NCBI GenBank assembly: GCA_017893485.1
Contig: JACEHZ010000365.1
Span: 248,001 to 312,000 of the forward strand
From: Hemerocallis citrina
Taxonomy: Eukaryota > Streptophyta > Magnoliopsida > Asparagales > Asphodelaceae
Direction: 5' to 3'
Length of the DNA: 64,000 nucleotides
The translations under genes and the position numbers were made by a program. Below the pieces are notes generated by a model that was not told where the DNA came from, made no database searches, and saw only the letters and a program-made list of their open reading frames with translations. Shown one piece after another: positions 23,410-34,980 of the stretch. Within the stretch, counting starts at the first letter, position 1; each line of letters begins with the position of its first letter.

Positions 23410-23462
23410 CCAAGGCTGTACAAAATAGACAATAACCAGGATGGAAACGTGCTCTTGAACAT
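23410..23462 (-). pseudogene. CFAP20: CFAP20 exon 1 (coding part)
   Basis: The ATG at 23462-23460 opens MFKSTFPSWLLSILYSLG, matching the family N-terminus (MFKNTFQSGFLSILYS type). The exon ends in CTTGG followed by the donor GTATGT at 23409. This exon has no stop or frameshift. It leaves phase 2, completed by the first base of exon 2. Confidence 0.88.
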
Positions 23463-24001
23463 ATCCCCATCCCCGAAAAAAAAAAAGGAAACCCTAGGTT
23501 TAGATACACAAAAATCTAACAATCCAAAATAACAACACTCCAATCGAGCGTTCGAACCTTCGAAGGAGGGAGAACTCGCTGGAATAACGTGATCTTCGTT
23601 TGACTCTCTCTCTCTCTCTCTCTCACTCTGTCACAAATGGAGCTTAATACGAGCAGAGTTGGAGAAGAAGAATTGGATTTGTGGGGGAGTCGGTGAGCTT
23701 TGAGATTCGTGCGAGATGGGATGAATTGACGGTTCCCAGTTCCTACTTCTTGCTGGCCTTGCTAGTGGGCTGGCTTGCTATGAAAGAATCTTATTATGAG
23801 ATATGGGGCAGGAAAATGTTTAGGGCTCAAAGACTCAAGTGGCCTTGGGGTATGACTATATAACCCAATATATTGTTTTTTTTTTGAATTAGCAAAAAAG
23901 TAAAAATTAAAAAATTAAAAAAAATAGAAAATAAAAAAGATTTTCCTAACATTATATTCTCTTTTTTTTTATTTTTCCGAACATTAACATTTATCACAAC
24001 A
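23463..24001 (-). promoter_or_regulatory. 5' leader and upstream region of the CFAP20 copy
   Basis: Upstream of the exon 1 ATG the minus strand has a T-rich tract. It is followed further up by a less AT-rich stretch with a (GA)n tract (plus-strand CT repeat, 23603-23624), as is common in plant 5' leaders. No clear TATA box was found between 23640 and 23870. AT-rich sequence follows to the hAT-like element. Confidence 0.5.
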
Positions 24002-24009
24002 AGAACAAC

Positions 24010-25247
24010 TAGCACTGGTAACGGGTCGGGTCGGGTCGGGTCCCTCAATATCTGGATCCGGACCCGGTCAATGACGGGTCCAAATTCTGGATCCGGACTT
24101 AGACCCATGAAATTCGGGTCCGGGTCCGGTTCCGGTTCCCCACAAAAATTGTTACCCGTCCTCTTTCGGGTCCGGGTCCGGTTTAGGTCTTGTTTCTTGT
24201 CACGGGTTCAGTTCGGTTCCGGATCTTTAAAACACAATACATGATCACATAAATATATAAGATGTTCCAACTAGTAGCAAATCAAAGGGGATGACTATCA
24301 TAGAGATGAAAATAGTTGGCGTAGTGACTAAAGAGTAAAGACTATCATAGAGATGATTCTTCTTATACATTTCGGTTAATTAGTTTTGTATTTGCTGTGG
24401 TAAAGGGTGAATTCAATAGCCATCACATTATTGTGATTTCATCTACAACATTATTCCTGGCGGAAGCAATCTATATGTGCAACCAAAGGATCTAGTGAAT
24501 CCTAATAATAATCTGATGTGGTTTTTTGCTTTATTTGAGGTCTTTCCTGAACAATTTGCTTTATTTGGAGCTCTTTCCTCAATTATACATACTTGCTCAA
24601 GGGGCTCTCCTCTCATTAACTTAAGCTCGTGAGTCTAATGCCTAAAAGAGTAAGTAAGATGTAGCTCTTGTTTGGATATGTAAGAAGTAGCATTTGATGA
24701 CACAACACTTGCATAATGGATATGGATAAGGGATCTCAACAAGGCTCTCATAGGTGAAAACAATCCTGTGTGATCTGAGATGCAGGGCAGAATCAAAAGA
24801 CACAAGTGGGTAAAAAATCTGAACTTTCTATGGGAAGGTGCGTAAGAAGTTGAAACAAGTCCCTGCATGTTTGGTAGAGCTGTATAAGTATGCTTATAGT
24901 TTGTAATAGTGTTATAAGTATTCTAATAGTTTGTAATAGTGCAATCATACTGAGTTTAATTTTCTTTTGATTTAATCATCGCGCGGATGATTCAAACGAC
25001 CTTTGATGGCAAAGGGTGTATTTGTATTACGGGTAACGGGTCGGGTCCGGGTCAGGTCCGCTAATATTTTGTATTAATTCTTTAATGCGGGTCCGGGTCG
25101 GGTCTAATTTTGTGGACCCGGACCCGACCTGAAATTTCAACGGGTATGTTTTTTGGACCCGTACTCTACCCAAATTAGAGCGGGTCAATTCCGGTCCAAC
25201 GTCGGGTCCGGGTCGGGTCCGGGTTTCGGGTTATAATACCAGTGCTA
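24010..25247. mobile_element. hAT-like non-autonomous element (1.24 kb)
   Basis: It has inverted termini TAGCACTGGT / ACCAGTGCTA and an exact 8-bp target-site duplication AGAACAAC (24002-24009 and 25248-25255), the length used by hAT elements. Both subterminal regions are packed with GGGTCGGGTC / GGGTCCGGGTC units in opposite orientation (about 24021-24210 and 25029-25236), the pattern of transposase-binding repeats in plant hAT elements. No transposase is encoded. Confidence 0.9.
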
Positions 25248-25295
25248 AGAACAACAACCAAACCTTTACTATAATTGGGCTTTGGCTACTAATTG

Positions 25296-25938
25296 TGATA
25301 ATGGTAAAAATCGTAGTAAATCAGGACCGTACGATTCTAACACAGATCTCAAAGTTTCTATAGGCAAATTAATCATAACAGGCCTCTTTAACATGTATGT
25401 CATTCTCCAGGCTCATCTACAAGACATGGCCTCTTTCAAGCCCATAAAAAACGACATATAAGGCCCACTAACAGAGACCCAGCCCATGAAGGTTGTTAGT
25501 CAAATCTCTTATCCCCAAACAAGAGAGTTTATCTCTTGAGGGGGAGATTCGAACAAGAGATAAGGAATTCATAGTCGATCTAATGGATTCATACCAATCT
25601 CCTGTAGTATTTCTCAGACCTATAAATATCCTCCCCTCTCCTCAATCAGAAAGTAATCAACAGTTTCTCTCTCAAACTCTCTTTCTATTTCTGGTTCTAT
25701 CTTGAGCGTCAGAGGGTCTGTCGTCGGGGCCACCCACGGTGGTTCAGGCTTTTTGCAGGTCCATCGACCGCGTCAGCAACCGTCGGATCTAGATCATGGT
25801 GTTCAATCAATGATCCAGATTCAATCTCAGGAGCTCTAACCACATTTTACGGTAACAATCGAAGGTCAGAATTTTAGTAGTTTCCATCAAATATTAACTC
25901 ACTATCTGTTTGCTCACACACCAAAATAAGCAGCAACA
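25296..25938 (+). repeat. 5' LTR
   Basis: Starts TGATAATGG and ends AGCAACA. Contains a TATA box CTATAAATAT near 25620. It aligns over its full length with the LTR at 37323-37969. Confidence 0.9.
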
Positions 25939-27138
25939 GATTGTCGTCGTTTGTGGAAAACTACACAAATTAGACTTGCCACCAAAACTAAGAAGCAGAG
26001 CGGCGGCCTCAAGCCGTCGCACCAACTCTCTTCTTCAACCAGCTCCTCATGTGAAAGATCGATTCATCTTCAACAGTCGCCCCGACAACCTAGTCAAGCT
26101 CCTTTCAACGACGTTTCAACGACGAGGCACGGGGGGGGCGGCTCGACAAAGCCGTCATGAACAACATCCTCAGTACGACCGTGTCTCCTTCCATAATGTG
26201 TCAACCGATTCGATGGCCTTGTGAGGCCCTCGGGGATCTAGAGATCTTTGTCCAATCATCAGCGACAGGCAACAAGGAACTGATCTACGAAACTGCTTGG
26301 ACAAGAGGCGCGCCCGAACGGAGGCCTCCTGCTCAAAATGTCAGGTAAACTGGAGAAGCAACTCTCCTAGACATAGATCAAGGCATTCCTCCACTCATCG
26401 GGGCCATACTACAATAAGAAGCTCGACTCACGAGAGTCAAAAGCTTCTTGAGCATAACAGAGGGAAAGTTGCCTCAGTCACTAGGCCGAATTGAAAAAAT
26501 TCAAGCTTGACATCCTTCGAGCTATACAAGGCAGTCAAGATCTGGGCCAGCCCTCTAAAGAAGAATCCGCTGACTCAACCGGATCCAAGGGGCAGGACGA
26601 CCAAGTCCTTCGTCATATCCGAAAGGTAGAAGATCGTCTATAGTAGATGAAGAATGAGGGAAACTGCTCCAGTAGGGCCTACCGCCCCAGTCGACCTCCT
26701 TTTAGCAGAATCATCCTCGATGCACACATCCCAAAGGACTTCAAGGCTCCTCAATTCGAATCATACGATGGGGAATCAGACCCGACTGACCATATCGAGA
26801 GTTTCAAGACCTCATGATAGTCTACAATGCCACCGATGCGCTCATGCATAGAACATTTCTCACAACACTGAAAGGGTCTGTAAGGAAATGGTACTCCGGC
26901 TCACTTCGCAGTCAATATTCTCCTTTGACCAGATCGAGGAGCTCTTCATAGTGCACTTCGTTACCAGTCGAAAGGTTGAAAAAATAAGTGTCTCCTTGTT
27001 GGAACTGAAATAAAAGGAGGGAGAATTGTTGAAAGACTTTGTCAAATGCTTCACGACCGAAGCAAGGTCGATCCCCTCCTTGGACTCTTCAGTGGCGGCT
27101 GCAGCTTTCTGCCACAACGTCACTCATAAAGAACTAAA
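25939..27138 (+). pseudogene. Ty3/gypsy gag, N-terminal part, broken
   Basis: After the primer site the plus strand has a low-quality leader. From about 26646 it encodes typical gag: PSRPPFSRIILDAHIPKDFK, then YDGESDPTDHIESFKT with a stop. Beyond that lie a segment equivalent to TLKGSVRKWYSGSL, then FDQIEELFIVHFVTSRKVEK, a TAA near 27011, and LLKDFVKCFTTEARSIPSL. It closely resembles the gag at 162-956. Stops and frameshifts exclude function. The solo LTR insertion at 27139 removes the rest, which resumes at 30593. Confidence 0.85.
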
Positions 27139-27809
27139 TGTAGCGCTCCGAATTTCCAATATGATATCTCAGAAATACGTGGCACAATTCTCAGCATCAA
27201 CTTCAATTATAATTGTAAACATAGTCAAAAATACAGATAAATTTTTTTCAACCTTTATTACATTAGTCCATTACAAAACCCAGCGGAAAAACATACAACT
27301 TGAATTACAATCTTTTCTTTACAACACGTATTTTACAATTTTACATAAGCCATAACTTCATTCTAACTCAAGCATCCAAATCCAAAGCTATAAGCCACTA
27401 CCTGTAAAACATGAGGCTAGAGATAATCCTAACCCCCAAAACTACAGGGGTCAACCATAACGGTATGAGTGACACAAAAATTAAAAATAAATGCGACATA
27501 AGTAAAACATGAACATAGCATCATAAACAACATGTATCAACAATAAGAATAAATGAAATAAGAAATAACAATAATTAATACATGAAAACATCAAGTGAAC
27601 TAGTCTACGTGTCAAGTGTAGAAAATAGGAAAACACATGCATAAAACCAAGCCAAGAAAACATCAATGCTATATGCTAACTCTCTAATGCATACTTGTCG
27701 GATTCTATGCATCCCACTCTACATAGGTCCGGTGCAAGCCCTTATCGTTCTTCACTTGATAAGGTTTAATCCCTCGCTTATGCAACTAATCCTACTACTA
27801 TGACTACTA

Positions 27810-28110
27810 TGAGATTTAGACATTCTGCAAGTATTGGTTCTCGCCCTTGGAATACTGGAGCCCAATCCCACTCTGCGGATCATCCTGTGGCACATACGTC
27901 CATCATCCCGGAATACTGTGGCGATTGCCTTACTCCACAGGTCATCCTGGAACCCTCATTGCACAAACATCCCATGAGCGTCGCTCTCGTCCTCGGAATA
28001 CTGGAGATCAATCCCACTCTACAGATCATTCTGTGGCCCATACGTTTATCGTCCCGGAATACTGGGGAATATCTCACTCCTTGGATCATCCTGGAGTCCA
28101 TAACTCACGT
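27810..28110. repeat. two-copy internal repeat in the solo LTR
   Basis: A block beginning with TCGCCCTTGGAATACTGGAG (27841) is repeated near 27988 as TCGTCCTCGGAATACTGGAG, about 147 bp later. It includes the ATCATCCTGTGG / ATCATTCTGTGG and CATCCCGGAATACTG-type segments. It corresponds to the repeated block in the paralogous LTRs. Confidence 0.75.
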
Positions 28111-28479
28111 TTGCACTCATTTCATCATATCACCATCTAGTAACTATCCTTATCTTTGTTAGGTTAATTAATTAATTTACGAATCTCCTAGAGTTGGTGT
28201 ACCCTACCAGACTTAACTCATCAACTGATCAACAATGTGCCTCAACAGGCCAAAACACAATATATCAACTGCCGGTATACTAGGGTCCTACACACCCTCT
28301 AGAGACACACTCAACCATCCACACTCAAGTTTCATTGATCAAAACTTCCAATAAAACAACTTGAAAACATATGTTCTGCAGAAAAATAGTGTTTAGAATA
28401 GTAAGTTATAGATCCAAAACATTTAAAGAATCATCCGTTTAAAGAACATCGGAATAACTCGGGAAAACATTAGTCAGAG

Positions 28480-28830
28480 CTGTAAAAGTCGACTATAAAC
28501 AAAATTCGGTCGACTGTCCAGAGCGAAAACCCAACACATCAAGAAAATAATTCTAAGTAATGGCAGTCGACTGTAAAAGTCATCGGTCGACTGTCCAGAG
28601 GGAAAATCCAAAACTTCGAGGAAAATAATTCTAAGTAAAGGCAGTCGATTGTAACAGTCATCGGTCGACTGTCCAGAGCGAAAATCCAAAACTCCGAGGA
28701 AACATCAAAACAGAGCAGAGTCAGTCGACTGTAAAAATGGGTCAGTCGACTGTTCCGCATGAACTTCTTAAAACTTCAAGAAAATACAGCAGCCAGGTAG
28801 CGACGGTCGACTGTTACCCCTACAGACTGC
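28480..28830. repeat. tandem array of about 80-bp units, each with two GTCGAC palindromes
   Basis: Five units start at 78, 78, 80 and 82 bp intervals. GTCGAC hexamers lie at 28488/28509, 28566/28586, 28644 (GTCGAT)/28664, 28724/28745 and 28806 with a degenerate partner near 28825. Within a unit the two hexamers are 20 or 21 bp apart. Most are embedded in CAGTCGACTG or CGGTCGACTG. Peptides that appear in its reading frames are repeat artefacts. Confidence 0.9.
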
Positions 28831-30592
28831 AGTTTTAGTTGTGCACATTTCAACCGATACGGAGTTTTACTTTGTAAAAACCAAATCTGTAAAAGGTATA
28901 ATTCTGATACGTTCAAATACGACTTATAAAGTATATAAGAGTCCACAAAACCAATCAAAACCACTTTGAATTGATAAAATTAGCTTTTTGATGAATTCCT
29001 TCAAATTGAAACATGACTGTGCATATATAAAAAATAAAGTTTTTAAGAATCAATCATACATCAAAAGACCTTCGTATTATGTTCCAATCCATATTATTAC
29101 CAAAATAAGTTGAGATATAACCAAAATTCTTAAAACACACTTAAAGATTCAACTCTTTCAAAACAACAAAATAGGATATTCGTGTAATAGTGTTTGAGCA
29201 TGTTTGTGCACCAAAGAAAATTCACAAATCCATCAATTTAGGAATAGAAAAATGTTCAGAATAAATCTTTAATAATTGAGCAATTCAAATCCAAGTAAAA
29301 ACTTCATAAAATCACGAAATCTCCAATTTAGTCATGAAGCATCAAATCCAAATCTATTTAACACGACTCCAATCCTCAAGACATGATCTTTTAATTCATT
29401 AGTCCTTCTCAAAATTCCTCGAACTCATTCACAATTATTTTCAATAGTTAACTCATGAACATAAACCAATTAACATTTCCATGGCCAAGTTGCATTCATC
29501 CCAACCCATCAATAGTCAAAATTTCGTTTTTTAATCAATTCGGGCATGGCATTCACCATACTCAATTAAATCAGCAATAATCCAAAGAAATAGCCTACTC
29601 ATGATTTAAAATAGGTTCTTTAACAATCTCAAACCATCCACAGGTAATTTCAATCATAAACAACTAGGTTATCATAAAAGATCAAATTTTTAACTCATCA
29701 ATCCATCCAATCCATCATATATGTTCATATCAATCCCTAGCATGCTTTTTAGTAGATGAAACACCACATACAACATTCAAAGGACAAAACAAAATAAATT
29801 ATATCACTTACCTTGTTGAAGAAATCGAACGAAGACAAATAGAAATAAGAAAAGCTCCCCCTTTGCAAGAAATCCAAGATCTTCTCTTTAGAACTCCAAA
29901 ATAATAATAAATAGGAAATCCCTTGTATTGTGCAACAAAGAGACGGCTGCACTACACCCTAAATAGGCCGGGATTAAAGACCTAGGGTTTTTGAATACAT
30001 TTACAAAATACTTCCTTTTAAATATACCTTTACATAAATAGATCCCCATACTAGGAAATTAGTTAAAACCACCTTAATTAAGTTCAAAAATCAAAAAGAT
30101 CCCCCACTAGCATCAGTCGGCGCTGTAGGGAAAACCCAGAAAACAGTTTTGCATTTTTCACCCCTTTAATTAGTAATTTTGCAAAAAGATCATCTTTTAT
30201 CAAAACTAGTAAAATATATCAAATGTGTTGAAACAAAAGGTAAACTCTTTACTCCTAAATTAACTAGGCATTATATCCAGCCCAGAAATTCGAAAATCTA
30301 GAGTTTTCACCCCCATTTGGTAATTTTGCATAAAAGTCATTCTTTTTGAAATATTTGCAAATAAGTCCAATAATTACCAGAAAAATCTAGAAAAATTACA
30401 AATGATCTCAAATAATAAATAATGAGTTTCCTCAAAATAATTTTTGGCCTTGAACTTTCCAAGACCATATTTGTACGTATTTTGCACATGTAAAAAGATA
30501 AACTTTTAGATAAGTATTTATTAAATCACCAAAAATCATTTTAATTCATTTTCTAATCTAGAAAACAGTATTTAAAAATATGGGGTACTACA

Positions 30593-32120
30593 TTAAAGTC
30601 TTCTCTCACGAAGAAGCCGCCTAAAGATTTCACTGAGCTCCTAGAAATGAGTGACAAATACATCAGAGTCGAGGAAGCTCTCAGTTCACAAGCTAAGAAA
30701 GAAGCACCTTCCAGGAACAAATGGAAGATTGCAAGCGAGGAAGCACCCATGAAGTTCCAGAAAGACGGTGCAGGTCAACGTCGTCCTCCCCCAACGCCCT
30801 GCTTTGACAAGTTCACTCCCCTGAATGCGAGTGTGTCTGCCATCCTCATGGCAGTTGAAAAGGATGGGATAGTCCGTCCTCTTCCCAAAATGACTACAAC
30901 CAGCAAAAGAAGAGACAAAAATAAGTTGTGTGCATTTTACAAGGACCATGGATACAACACTGACGACTGCCGGACCCTTAAAGAAGAATTGGAAGCTCTG
31001 ATTCGTAGGGGCTATCTTTCCAAGTTTGTTCAGAAAGATAACAACGTTGAAAACCCTCTGCCCCGGGGGGCTAATAAGTGTCAAGAGAGGCCATCTGAAT
31101 TACAAGACTCCGAATACATGGTCATTCTCCATGCTATTCATGGAGGTCCCATAGCGAGAGATTCCAACTCCTCCCGCAAAGCCTTCGTGAGGAAAGTCAA
31201 TTCAGTACATAACACTCCACCTACAAAGAGTTTAGGCCTCTCTGTATCATTCTCCAATAAAGATCTCGATGGCATCAAAATGCCTCATTGCAATGCACTG
31301 GTTATCAATTTATGCATGGCAAATCATGAGGTGCGATGTATCCTCGTAGATAATGGCAGCTCCGTAAACATCCCCTTCATGGCCACATTCGATGCTCTAA
31401 AGCTCCCACGCGATGGACTTAAGCCAATCGGTTATACTCTTCACGGCTTCTCAGGCTCACCCGTCCAAGTCGAAGGAGTCATCACACTTGATGTGACGGT
31501 AGGAAAAGCCCCAGCAACTCGGACGGAGGCATTAGACTTCATGGTGGTCAACATCAAAGACGCATACAATGCAATATTTGGCCGCCCAGGCCTAGCAGCT
31601 TTTCATGCAGTTGCCTCCGTGTTTCACATGAAAATGATGTTTCAAACAATAACAAGCATAGGCAAGGCAGTGGGAAACCAAGAGGCAGCACGAGCATGCT
31701 ACACTAGTACAATGGGGGGCTCGGTCCTCCCCCTCAATGCCACAAAGTTACTGCCAGAAAACAATCACAGTAACACCGAGTTTGCAGACGAGTTCGAAGC
31801 TACTGCACTGGACAATCCTATCGATAACTTCCAAATCTATCAAGTCCTCATTTCAGGTCCAAATTTGTCCTCATCAGAATACAATAAGAAACCTAAATCT
31901 CCGCCGAAAGCCACTCCGCTAAGAAAGCGGGAAAAAACAGTCCTGACTATGCTCATAAGTGGACTGGAAGTGGAGGCTCACTCCAAAACAAGCAAATGCA
32001 GGTAAGGTCTACCAAGTTGTTCGCCTACTAGCTCACCAACTTGAAGACATGGGAGGCAAGGATATAACGACAGGGACTTGGAATGAGAAGCATCTCTTGA
32101 AGCATAACGAGGGCGCCTAA
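30593..32120 (+). pseudogene. Ty3/gypsy gag C-terminus, protease and pol tail with internal deletion
   Basis: The long open frame from about 30647 encodes the gag C-terminus, a partial knuckle CAFYKDHGYNTDDC (residues 95-108 of that frame), and a linker with HAIHGGP. A retroviral-type aspartic protease follows, with ILVDNGSSVN (residues 232-241) and the flap/second motif AIFGRPGLAAFH (309-320). The frame stops at 32005. In another frame the DNA from about 31995 encodes GKVYQVVRLLAHQLEDMGGK and GTWNEKHLLKHNEGA before TAA at 32118. This resembles the pol C-terminus of these elements. The whole reverse transcriptase, RNase H and integrase region is therefore deleted. The protease active site keeps Asp and Gly but reads DNGSS, a known variant in this branch. 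Confidence 0.85.
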
Positions 32121-32129
32121 AGCGTTCTC

Positions 32130-32310
32130 TTTTAGTAGTACTAGAATTTTCTTATTTTATAATAAAGGCCAGCCACTAGAGCAGCCTTTAGTTTATTTTT
32201 CCTTTCAATAAAGACCGCTTTCACTACCGGTCAACACATGTAATAAAGGCCAGCAATTAGAGCATCCCCTTAGTTTATTTCTCAATAAAATTAGCTAGTT
32301 TATTTCTAGA
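32130..32310. repeat. two-copy direct repeat
   Basis: ATAAAGGCCAGC with a following AGAGCA and TTAGTTTATTT occurs near 32161 and 32243. Not coding. Confidence 0.7.
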
Positions 32311-32397
32311 CATTTTGTTCAATTCCATTAAAGCAAACAATGAGATAAACACCCAACTTACACCTAAAACGGCACTACAAACTCGTTAAAAGCTCCC

Positions 32398-32830
32398 TAC
32401 AAGATGGATTCAGAGTCCATTCCCACAGGTCGAAGTTACTCTAGCAATTTGCAATAAATCAAGTTCAGAGTTCACTACGCCGTTCGATCTACTCATGCAA
32501 TCCGTTAACGCATCGACGACAGGTTCGGAGTCGATACCCATGGCTCAAAGTTGCTCTAGCAACTTGCAATAAAGCAAGTTTAGAGTTCGCTTTGCCATTC
32601 GACCTGATCTTACAACCTGTTAATATTTAAACAAACAAGTTCATAATCCATACCCATGGCTCGAAGTTACTCAAGCAACTTTCACTGAAGCAAATTCAGA
32701 GTTCACTTTGCTCTTCGATCTGTTCCTGAAACTAGTTAAAATTCCTTAAAGACAGATTAAAGGTCCAAAATCGTGGATTGTAGTTACTCCAGTATAACTT
32801 GCAAAAGCAACACTTAAAGTTTAACTCACC
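32398..32830. repeat. degenerate tandem array, about 115-bp units
   Basis: About four diverged units share the order: TTCAGAGTC-type start, CCCATGGCTC, AAGTTACTC, AGCAACTTGCAATAAAGCAA, then TTCGATCTG. It lies in the non-coding 3' half of the gypsy element. Confidence 0.75.
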
Positions 32831-33216
32831 ACTCAATGTGATTCTCACAATTTGTTGGAGGATCCATACAGCAAGTTTAGAAAATAACTCTTCCTCAGAG
32901 TTGCTCCTACAACTAGCTGAGTACGAGGTGGATAAGTTCAAAACTCCATTGCACAACGTCGACAGTTTGTTAGCTATACACAATAAACTTGAGGCCATCT
33001 TGTTTAGCTACAAAGAACCCAGTCAACGGCCTATCAATCTCAATGACAAGTTGTACAACAAGGATCAAGCATATGAAGAGATTTCATCAAAAATCACAGA
33101 ACTATCGCAAACCCATATATTCAAATCCAGTACCACTACAGATATTTACAAGTACAAAATTATGAGCCATACTATAAGCATCAGACTACATGCGACCTAA
33201 AAACTGTCCTTTTGAC

Positions 33217-34980
33217 TCAGTGGGCAAGGAACGTTATTCCTAAGATATACAAGCCTCCTTGGGGTTTCCTGACGGCCACCACTCTTTCTTGACTGTTGGT
33301 GTCTTTGGCAGAAAGCGCCGACCCCATGGATTGAATCTGCAGGCCAGCCTCTGATGCACGTGATTCTCCGCGAACTGAAGTCATGCTTAACAAGGTAGAC
33401 ACCCCGCTTTGAGCATCACCAGGATGACGAGGGGGCACCTATGCCGTCAAGATCACTACCCAAACGGTCGACCCAGCTCCACCAGCCGTTAAGCTCCCTT
33501 TCACATTAGTCGTGTTGCCCTTCTTCACATCAACCATAGCTCCCTTTTTCGTACCAAAAATGTGTCAAGTGCTAGCTGTTCGCAACCCAACAAGCCTCGC
33601 CCGGAGCATTACAACTCCAAGTCATTCTTTACAACTACTTCCTTAAATATAGCACATTCTTCGATACTGTCATTTGTCACCTCCGGAGGTAATGGTGTGC
33701 TGGCAAGACGATCAACGCGCAGGAGGGAACTCACAATCCCTCTATATAAGTGCCGACTTAGGGCGAATGGACTCTAGCCACTCATCTTCCGACTGAACAC
33801 GCAAATGATCAATAAATAATTCCATTATACGCAGTCGCTTACGAAGATGCTCAACCTCGTCACTGCGGAATTTCTCCCCCATCCCCACGATCATCTATCA
33901 ACAAGCCGAAGAACATATTCATGAAAGAAACAAACAACTAGACGTTACGGTCAAGCATCACTTCAAAATACTTCAACAAAATACAATAGGTAGTGACAAA
34001 GCTAGAAAATAATTTTTCATCTATTGAAACGAAGATACAAGAATGCGGTGGACAGTCCGCAATTAGGCGTCACACAAAGCAACTAAATGTCCAAAGCAAA
34101 AACAACTAACATCTGAAATAAGGGAAACTAAAGAAAAAAAAAGACATATCAGGGTGACGCCTTCGAACAGTACTTCATCGGTGATGTCTTGCCACGTCAA
34201 CACCTTCAATGCAAGAAAAGTATCACTGACACTCTTCTCTACAAAGGAACCACCGGCTCCGCCCTCACCACTGATGGGACCATTCTCCTCCATGTTGTGG
34301 AAATTCCCCATGGATCAGTACTCCGAACGACAAGAAACCTCTCCCTCTAACACCTAAATAAATTGGGGACATCAACTAACCCTCTATTCTTACGAGGACT
34401 AAAGTATCAATGCTCCTCCATTTTGTTCACTTTGACAAGATTAAAATGTCGTCTAAACACAACAAGACTTGGCTGAGTCTCAAGCCTACGACACTACAAA
34501 AGAAATCCCATGACATACCTCCATGCATTTGGCATAAGCTGCATCGAACACAGCATATACCAGTTACTGCATTGGACAAAGCCTATACCAGTTACACACC
34601 TCTTTGACAAAGGGGTGAAGTGGCAAGTGAAGCCCCGCAATAAAGGCATCATAAGAAAAGAAGCAATACTCCTCAGACACCATATAACATGCCCTGACTC
34701 CCGGACCCAGTAAAAGTAATCCATACTCACAGGGAATCCTAAACCCCGCTCTAATCACAACGAGCTCCTCCCATGTAAGGATGGTGATGGCATAATCAGC
34801 CTCAGTGATGTGGACATGTTCCGACTCGGCATACTCCATGCCACCCCTAAGGAACTCCTGGTCAATTACAGGATACTTTCTAATCAGCTCAGGGACTAAG
34901 AACAACAGAGTCCTAAGTGCACATCTCCCATCTCTCTCAGGCTCGACGATCGTTTCCACAATGGTGGAACGACCGCCCAT
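33217..34980 (-). pseudogene. antisense accessory gene with 'putative gypsy type transposon' (Transposase_28-like) domain, broken
   Basis: On the strand opposite to gag, the frame from 34980 (MGGRSTIVETIVEPERDGR) encodes a segment with ILTWEELVVIRAGFRIPCEY and YMVSEEYCFFSYDAFIAGL, then HLPLHPFVKEVCNWYRL. This is the pattern of the plant domain annotated as putative gypsy type transposon. A 28-bp imperfect duplication (34539-34594) breaks the frame at that point. Coding-like pieces continue downstream on the minus strand near 34311-34150, 33900-33750 (EKFRSDEVEHLRKRLRIMEL) and 33438-33217, so the original gene may have had several exons. A TATA box lies about 310 bp upstream. Maize Grande elements are known to carry an antisense accessory gene in the same place. 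Domain naming is from recall of the pattern. Confidence 0.65.
34539..34594. repeat. 28-bp imperfect tandem duplication
   Basis: Units 34539-34566 and 34567-34594 differ at four positions. Because 28 is not a multiple of three, it shifts the antisense frame right after the HPFVKE motif. Confidence 0.85.

Larger units (their letters stand above)
6361..23462 (-). pseudogene. CFAP20: CFAP20/BUG22 (DUF667) gene, decayed, with a transposon-filled 13.5-kb intron
   Basis: CFAP20 (BUG22) is a small, highly conserved protein of cilia and centrioles that flowering plants keep although they lack cilia. Four exons are recognisable on the minus strand with GT-AG junctions and matching phases: 23462-23410, 23352-23321, 9820-9585 and 6605-6361. 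Together they cover nearly the whole family, from MFKSTF to the LPPEFKL region near the C-terminus. Exon 1-2 and exon 2-3 joins restore the expected order (LQIWDKE followed by VVNGKIKRPQDEDIQ). Exons 3 and 4 carry two CGA-to-TGA stops and several single-base indels, so no full product is possible. Introns are retained, so this is a decayed gene or duplicate and not a processed copy. Whether an intact copy exists elsewhere cannot be seen here. Confidence 0.9.
27139..30592 (-). mobile_element. solo LTR, 3.45 kb, inserted in gag
   Basis: On the minus strand it starts TGTAGTACCCC and ends GGAGCGCTACA. Flanks CTAAA (27134-27138) and TTAAA (30593-30597) match at 4 of 5 positions, consistent with a 5-bp duplication plus one transition. 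The gag frame continues across the junction once the insert is removed. Termini and an internal duplicated block relate it to the solo LTRs at 17379 and 49901. It carries a tandem array of about 80-bp units with paired GTCGAC palindromes (28488-28830). No coding capacity. Confidence 0.85.

Noticed and set aside
28474..28760. Repeated peptide DSRPMTVTIDCLYLELFSSK-like frames
   Set aside because: The periodic peptides come from the 80-bp DNA array; the two frames are artefacts.
28488..28830. Possible CRISPR-like array
   Set aside because: Units are degenerate along their whole length with no conserved repeat and unique spacer pattern, and this is plant nuclear DNA.
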